Source: Clostridiales bacterium (GTDB taxonomy: Bacteria > Bacillota > Clostridia > Christensenellales > CAG-1252). From it: 9,021 nt of DNA. The DNA is taken from contig DMCI01000033.1 of assembly GCA_003445835.1 (NCBI GenBank), positions 4,797-13,817 of the forward strand, written 5' to 3'. Position numbers and translations under genes: made by a program. The notes beneath the pieces were generated by a model, which made no database searches, had not been told where the DNA came from, and was given only the letters and a program-made list of their open reading frames with translations. Positions 5,931 to 9,021 of this stretch are shown here, piece by piece (the first letter of the stretch is position 1; every line of letters starts with the position of its first letter).

Positions 5931-7120
5931 GCAAGATAAGATACGGCATTGTCGGCGTGGGCAATCAAGGCACCTATTACGCGGTGCGTTTGGACGGCGG
6001 TTTGGTGGAAGATTCCGTTTTGACCGCAGTCGCGGATATCAACCCCGCCAAGATCGAGGCGATCAAACCCAAACTCAAAGGGGACGTCAAGTTTTATTCC
6101 GATTATAAACAGATGCTTGCGGACGGCGTGTGCGACGCCGTGCTCGTCGCGGTGCCTCACTACGACCACCCGAGCATCGTCATCGAATGTTTGAATCGCG
6201 GCATCCACGTCATCACCGATAAGCCGGCGGCGGTCTACACCAAACAGGTGGAAGAGATGAACGCGGCGGCGGAAAAGAGCAAAGCTCTTTACGGTATGAT
6301 GTTCAATCAGCGCACCAACTGCCTGTATCGCAAGATGAAGGAGATCATTGCGGCGGGCGGCATCGGCGAGTTGCAACGCGTCAACTGGATCATTACCGAC
6401 TGGTTCCGTACGCAAAAGTACTACGATTCCGGCTCGTGGCGCGCCACTTGGAAGGGCGAGGGCGGCGGCGTTCTGATCAATCAATGCCCGCACCAACTCG
6501 ACCTCGTGCAATGGGTCGTCGGTGAAATGCCCGTTTCCGTCAACGGATTCTGCAAATACGGCAAATGGCACGACGTGGAAGTCGAGGATGAAGTCACGGC
6601 GTATTTTGAGTACAAAAACGGCGCGTCGGGCGTGTTTATCACCACGACGGGCGAAGCCCCGGGCACCAACCGCTTTGAAGTAAGCGGCACCAAGGGCAAG
6701 TTGCTTTGCGAAAACAAAAAGTTGTTCTTTTACCAAAACGCGGAGGATTCGCAAAGCTTTTCCAAAACCTCTTCGGAGTCCTTTGCCGCGCCTAAGTGTG
6801 AAGTCATCGAGCCCGAAACGGACGGGGAAAACTTGCAACACGTGGGTATTTTGCAAAACTTCTCGAGGGCGATCCTCGGCAAGGAACCGCTGTTTGTGGA
6901 CGGCAGGGAAGGCATCAACGGCGTGGCTTTGATGAACGCTATCGAGCTTTCGGGCTGGAAGGACGGCGCTCGCGTTACCCTCCCCATCGACGGTGACTTG
7001 TATTATAAGGAGTTGATGGCGCACGTTGCGACTTCCCGCTTCAAGGCGGTCGACGACAATCAGGTGGAAGGCACCTTGAACTTCGGCACCGGGTTCCTCA
7101 AGGTAAAAAACGGTAAATAA
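5927..7120 (+). CDS. Gfo/Idh/MocA-family NAD(P)-dependent oxidoreductase
   Basis: The 397-residue protein starts with a Rossmann nucleotide-binding motif, YGIVGVGNQG (6-15), and carries the family's DKP (98-100, usually EKP), which places the catalytic lysine at K99. In the C-terminal domain GGGVLINQCPHQLDLVQW (179-196) supplies the likely catalytic H189 and D192. Family members oxidise or reduce hydroxyls of sugars, inositols and glycosides. ATG at 5927 was chosen because it overlaps the preceding stop (ATGA) and has AGGGAG about 10 nt upstream; an in-frame ATG at 5861 would add 22 residues that overlap the isomerase and precede the Rossmann fold. No UxuB-type fructuronate reductase is visible here, so this enzyme may supply D-mannonate, or it may oxidise a glycoside for the isomerase-like partner. 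Substrate and cofactor preference are not readable. Confidence 0.9.
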   Translation: MSKIRYGIVGVGNQGTYYAVRLDGGLVEDSVLTAVADINPAKIEAIKPKLKGDVKFYSDYKQMLADGVCDAVLVAVPHYDHPSIVIECLNRGIHVITDKPAAVYTKQVEEMNAAAEKSKALYGMMFNQRTNCLYRKMKEIIAAGGIGELQRVNWIITDWFRTQKYYDSGSWRATWKGEGGGVLINQCPHQLDLVQWVVGEMPVSVNGFCKYGKWHDVEVEDEVTAYFEYKNGASGVFITTTGEAPGTNRFEVSGTKGKLLCENKKLFFYQNAEDSQSFSKTSSESFAAPKCEVIEPETDGENLQHVGILQNFSRAILGKEPLFVDGREGINGVALMNAIELSGWKDGARVTLPIDGDLYYKELMAHVATSRFKAVDDNQVEGTLNFGTGFLKVKNGK

Positions 7121-7121
7121 T

Positions 7122-8165
7122 ATGAAATTGACCTTTCGTTGGTATGGGGAAAAGGATTGCATCCCCCTTTCATATATCAAGCAGATCCAAGGCATGACCG
7201 GTGTGGTCACCGCCGTTTACGATACTCCCGTCGGGGAAGTCTGGCCGCTTGAAAAGCTGTTACGTCTCAAGACCCTCGCAAACGACGCGGGATTGCAAAT
7301 GGAAGTCATCGAATCGGTTCCCGTGCACGAGGATATCAAGCTCGGACGCCCCACGCGCGACAAGTATATCGAGGCGTACAAGCAAAACATCATCAACTGC
7401 GGCAAGGCGGGCGTCAAATGCATCTGCTACAACTTTATGCCGGTGTTCGACTGGTTCCGCACCAACCTCTACTTCAAGCACGAGGACGGTTCCACTTCGC
7501 TTTCCTATTCCGAAGCGGATTTTTTGAAGCTGGACAAAACCAATCTTCGTCTTCCCGGGTGGGACGAAAGTTACACCAAGGAGGAGCTTGCCGGTCTTTT
7601 GAAGGCGTACGAGGGGATGACGCACGAAAAGTTGTTTGAAAACCTCGTCTACTTCTTAAAAGCGATCATGCCCGCTTGCGACGAAGCGGACGTCGATATG
7701 GCGATCCATCCCGACGATCCCCCGTGGGATATCTTTGATCTTCCGAGGATCGTGGGCAGGGAGTCGGATTACGACAAGTTGTTTGCCGCCGTACCCAACA
7801 AGCACAACGGCATCACCTTCTGCACGGGCAGCCTCGGTGCGGGGCGCTTTAACGACCTGCCCAAAATGGCGGCAAAGTACGCTTCCCGCATTTACTTTGC
7901 GCATCTCAGACAGCTTAAGTTTGTAAACGATACCGATTTTTACGAAAACGGGCACCAGACCGCGGAAGGCAACGTGGACGTTTACGCCATCGTCAAAGCG
8001 CTTGTGGAAAACGGCTTTGACGGTTATCTCCGTCCCGACCACGGCAGGAACATTTGGGGCGAGGACGCCAAACCCGGGTACGGACTCTTTGACAGGGCGC
8101 TCGGCGGCGCCTACCTCGTCGGGCTTTTCGAGGCGGTGGAAAAAGACCTCGGAAAAAGCAAATAA
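7122..8165 (+). CDS. uxuA: D-mannonate dehydratase UxuA
   Basis: UxuA removes water from D-mannonate to give 2-keto-3-deoxy-D-gluconate, a cytoplasmic step of glucuronate catabolism. The 347-residue product matches the shorter Gram-positive form and opens with the conserved FRWYGEKD (5-12) and GVVTAVYD (27-34). The metal-binding residues known from the family are all in place: H196 in IHPDDPPW, C234 in TFCTGSLGAG, H261 in YFAHLRQ and D306 in LRPDHGRN, so the enzyme should be active. The start lies 1 nt after the TAA of the oxidoreductase gene, with only a weak AAGG about 18 nt upstream, pointing to translational coupling. It gives the operon its only firm pathway assignment: a uronic acid or a substrate converted to mannonate. 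UxuC, UxuB and KDG kinase/aldolase genes are not in the window. Confidence 0.95.
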   Translation: MKLTFRWYGEKDCIPLSYIKQIQGMTGVVTAVYDTPVGEVWPLEKLLRLKTLANDAGLQMEVIESVPVHEDIKLGRPTRDKYIEAYKQNIINCGKAGVKCICYNFMPVFDWFRTNLYFKHEDGSTSLSYSEADFLKLDKTNLRLPGWDESYTKEELAGLLKAYEGMTHEKLFENLVYFLKAIMPACDEADVDMAIHPDDPPWDIFDLPRIVGRESDYDKLFAAVPNKHNGITFCTGSLGAGRFNDLPKMAAKYASRIYFAHLRQLKFVNDTDFYENGHQTAEGNVDVYAIVKALVENGFDGYLRPDHGRNIWGEDAKPGYGLFDRALGGAYLVGLFEAVEKDLGKSK

Positions 8166-8177
8166 TTGTGTTACAAT
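8165..8177. repeat. Short inverted repeat after uxuA
   Basis: ATTGT and ACAAT (8165-8169 and 8173-8177) are perfect 5-bp arms around GTT, starting on the last base of the uxuA stop. It could be a small operator or a chance palindrome. It is too weak and lacks a T tract, so it is not a terminator. The gap to the next gene is 29 nt. Confidence 0.25.
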
Positions 8178-8184
8178 AAAAAGC

Positions 8185-8190
8185 GGGAGG
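8185..8190 (+). promoter_or_regulatory. Ribosome binding site of the glycosidase-like gene
   Basis: GGGAGG (8185-8190) stands 4 nt before the ATG at 8195. It is a strong Shine-Dalgarno at slightly short spacing and supports that ATG as the start of an otherwise unbounded reading frame. Confidence 0.8.
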
Positions 8191-8194
8191 ACGG

Positions 8195-9021
8195 ATGACA
8201 AAGTTTCAAGACGGCAAAACGGTATTTTGCGGTAAGTATCACGAGACCGCAAATTACGATATCGCCAATGAACGTATCGCCGTACGGGCGGACGGCAAAG
8301 GGGGCTTGACGAGTTACCGCGTGGCAAACGCCACCGGGGAACTGCTTTCTCCTGCGTTGTCTCTTGATCTTGCCGTAAACGGCAAAAGGCTCTCCCCTTA
8401 TCTTTCAAAAACCGTCAAAATGGTCGGCAGGATGCAGGAAGTCGTCCTGCAAACCGATGCGGGCGAGCTTTCCGTCACCACCTTTTTGGATAAAACGACA
8501 AACGGCGTTTTCTTCCTGTTGAAGGGCGAAGGGCTTGATATCGACGTATGTTTCAACTGCCGCGCGGCAAAAAGCGTCTCGCAAAGCGGCGCCTTCGTAC
8601 AAGGGGAAAACTTCTGTCTTTCCTCTTCGGCGGCGGGGGATTGGGTCAAAGAGAACGACTGCTTCTACGCGGCGGCAAAAGGGGAAGTCAAACTGCTTTT
8701 CTCCTTAAACGCCTCCGTGGAAGAACACCTTGCCGCTTTTCAAACGTTTGACGATCGTTTCGCTCGTTGCAAGGCGGAAGTGGCGGAAGTGGTTTTCCCC
8801 GCCTCCGTCCAAACGGAAGAACAAAAAGCTTTGTATCTTGCCGCGTATTTTACGGCGCTTGAAAACCACAAGACCATCGGGGAATTCAACGCCTTTGCGG
8901 CGGGGATCAATTATCTCGACCCCGTCAGAACGTACTATCGCGATTCCTATTTTACGGTATTGCCGTTGCTTTCTTCCCGTCCCGAACTTGTCAAAGCGCA
9001 AATCTTGACCTTGGCGAAGGG
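8195..9021 (+). CDS. Probable (alpha/alpha)6-barrel glycosidase-like protein (3' partial)
   Basis: From the ATG at 8195 the frame is open to the window edge, giving 275 residues of an incomplete protein. Residues 1 to about 200 are beta-rich with no signal peptide. From about 205 the sequence becomes helical, and AGINYLDPVRTYYRDSYFTV (236-255), continuing to SRPELVKAQIL, resembles the first barrel motif of six-hairpin glycosidases of the glycogen-debranching/GH15-like type (pattern AG-W-x-GRD followed by a leucine-rich helix and RPE). The catalytic acids of such enzymes lie further on, outside the window. The protein should act in the cytoplasm, releasing a sugar for the upstream enzymes. It follows uxuA by 29 nt on the same strand, so it is likely the same operon. 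The beta-domain followed by alpha-barrel layout supports the class, but no specific GH family can be named. Confidence 0.55.
   Translation, partial: MTKFQDGKTVFCGKYHETANYDIANERIAVRADGKGGLTSYRVANATGELLSPALSLDLAVNGKRLSPYLSKTVKMVGRMQEVVLQTDAGELSVTTFLDKTTNGVFFLLKGEGLDIDVCFNCRAAKSVSQSGAFVQGENFCLSSSAAGDWVKENDCFYAAAKGEVKLLFSLNASVEEHLAAFQTFDDRFARCKAEVAEVVFPASVQTEEQKALYLAAYFTALENHKTIGEFNAFAAGINYLDPVRTYYRDSYFTVLPLLSSRPELVKAQILTLAK

Noticed and set aside
5897..7210. Minus-strand reading frame of 437 codons opposite the oxidoreductase
   Set aside because: It mirrors the codon structure of a clearly real gene, has Val-, Phe- and Arg-rich composition and no recognisable motif; it is an antisense shadow.
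8149..8177. Promoter for the glycosidase-like gene (TACAAT at 8172-8177)
   Set aside because: The -10 match is fair but no -35 stands at 16-18 nt, and the gene follows uxuA closely, so read-through from the operon promoter explains it.

Overview
The window reads as a chromosomal segment of a moderately GC-rich, Gram-positive-type bacterium, most likely an uncultured anaerobic member of the Clostridia. Three things suggest this. A tRNA1(Val)-type methyltransferase is followed directly by rsmI, as in the Bacillus yabB-yabC region. The purine-rich ribosome binding sites are classical. The genes are tightly packed with 1-4 nt junctions. The lineage is an inference; no rRNA or other marker is present. 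No tRNA, rRNA, CRISPR array, transposase or phage gene was seen.

Layout: bases 1-318 hold the 3' end of a rightward membrane transporter gene, probably an NhaC-type Na+/H+ antiporter. It ends at a hairpin (about 339-380) that looks bidirectional and also closes a leftward operon. Read from its promoter, that operon contains an AraC-family regulator (4984-4196), a 1001-codon ORF joining an RND/MMPL membrane transporter to a TrmN6-like tRNA adenine methyltransferase (4194-1189), and rsmI (1185-382). Its genes are separated by 1 and 3 nt.

A rightward operon diverges from a 91-bp intergenic region. It encodes a sugar-phosphate isomerase/epimerase-like TIM barrel (5076-5930), a Gfo/Idh/MocA oxidoreductase (5927-7120, 4-nt overlap), mannonate dehydratase UxuA (7122-8165, 1-nt gap), and an incomplete protein that resembles an (alpha/alpha)6-barrel glycosidase (8195 to the window end). 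The set suggests uptake-independent processing of a glycoside or uronide: glycosidic release, oxidoreduction and isomerisation, then dehydration of D-mannonate to 2-keto-3-deoxy-D-gluconate. The substrate is not known.

The intergenic region contains two sigma-70-type promoters that face away from each other and share a nearly symmetric -10 element (agtataatact, 5005-5015), with inverted repeats around it. The AraC-family protein is the obvious candidate regulator of the sugar operon. Because it heads the leftward transcript, the transporter and the two RNA methyltransferases would be expressed with it.

The observations most worth checking are the MMPL-TrmN6 fusion, with a possible internal TTG start exactly where the methyltransferase begins; the shared-core bidirectional promoter; and the composition of the oxidoreductase-isomerase-UxuA-glycosidase operon.
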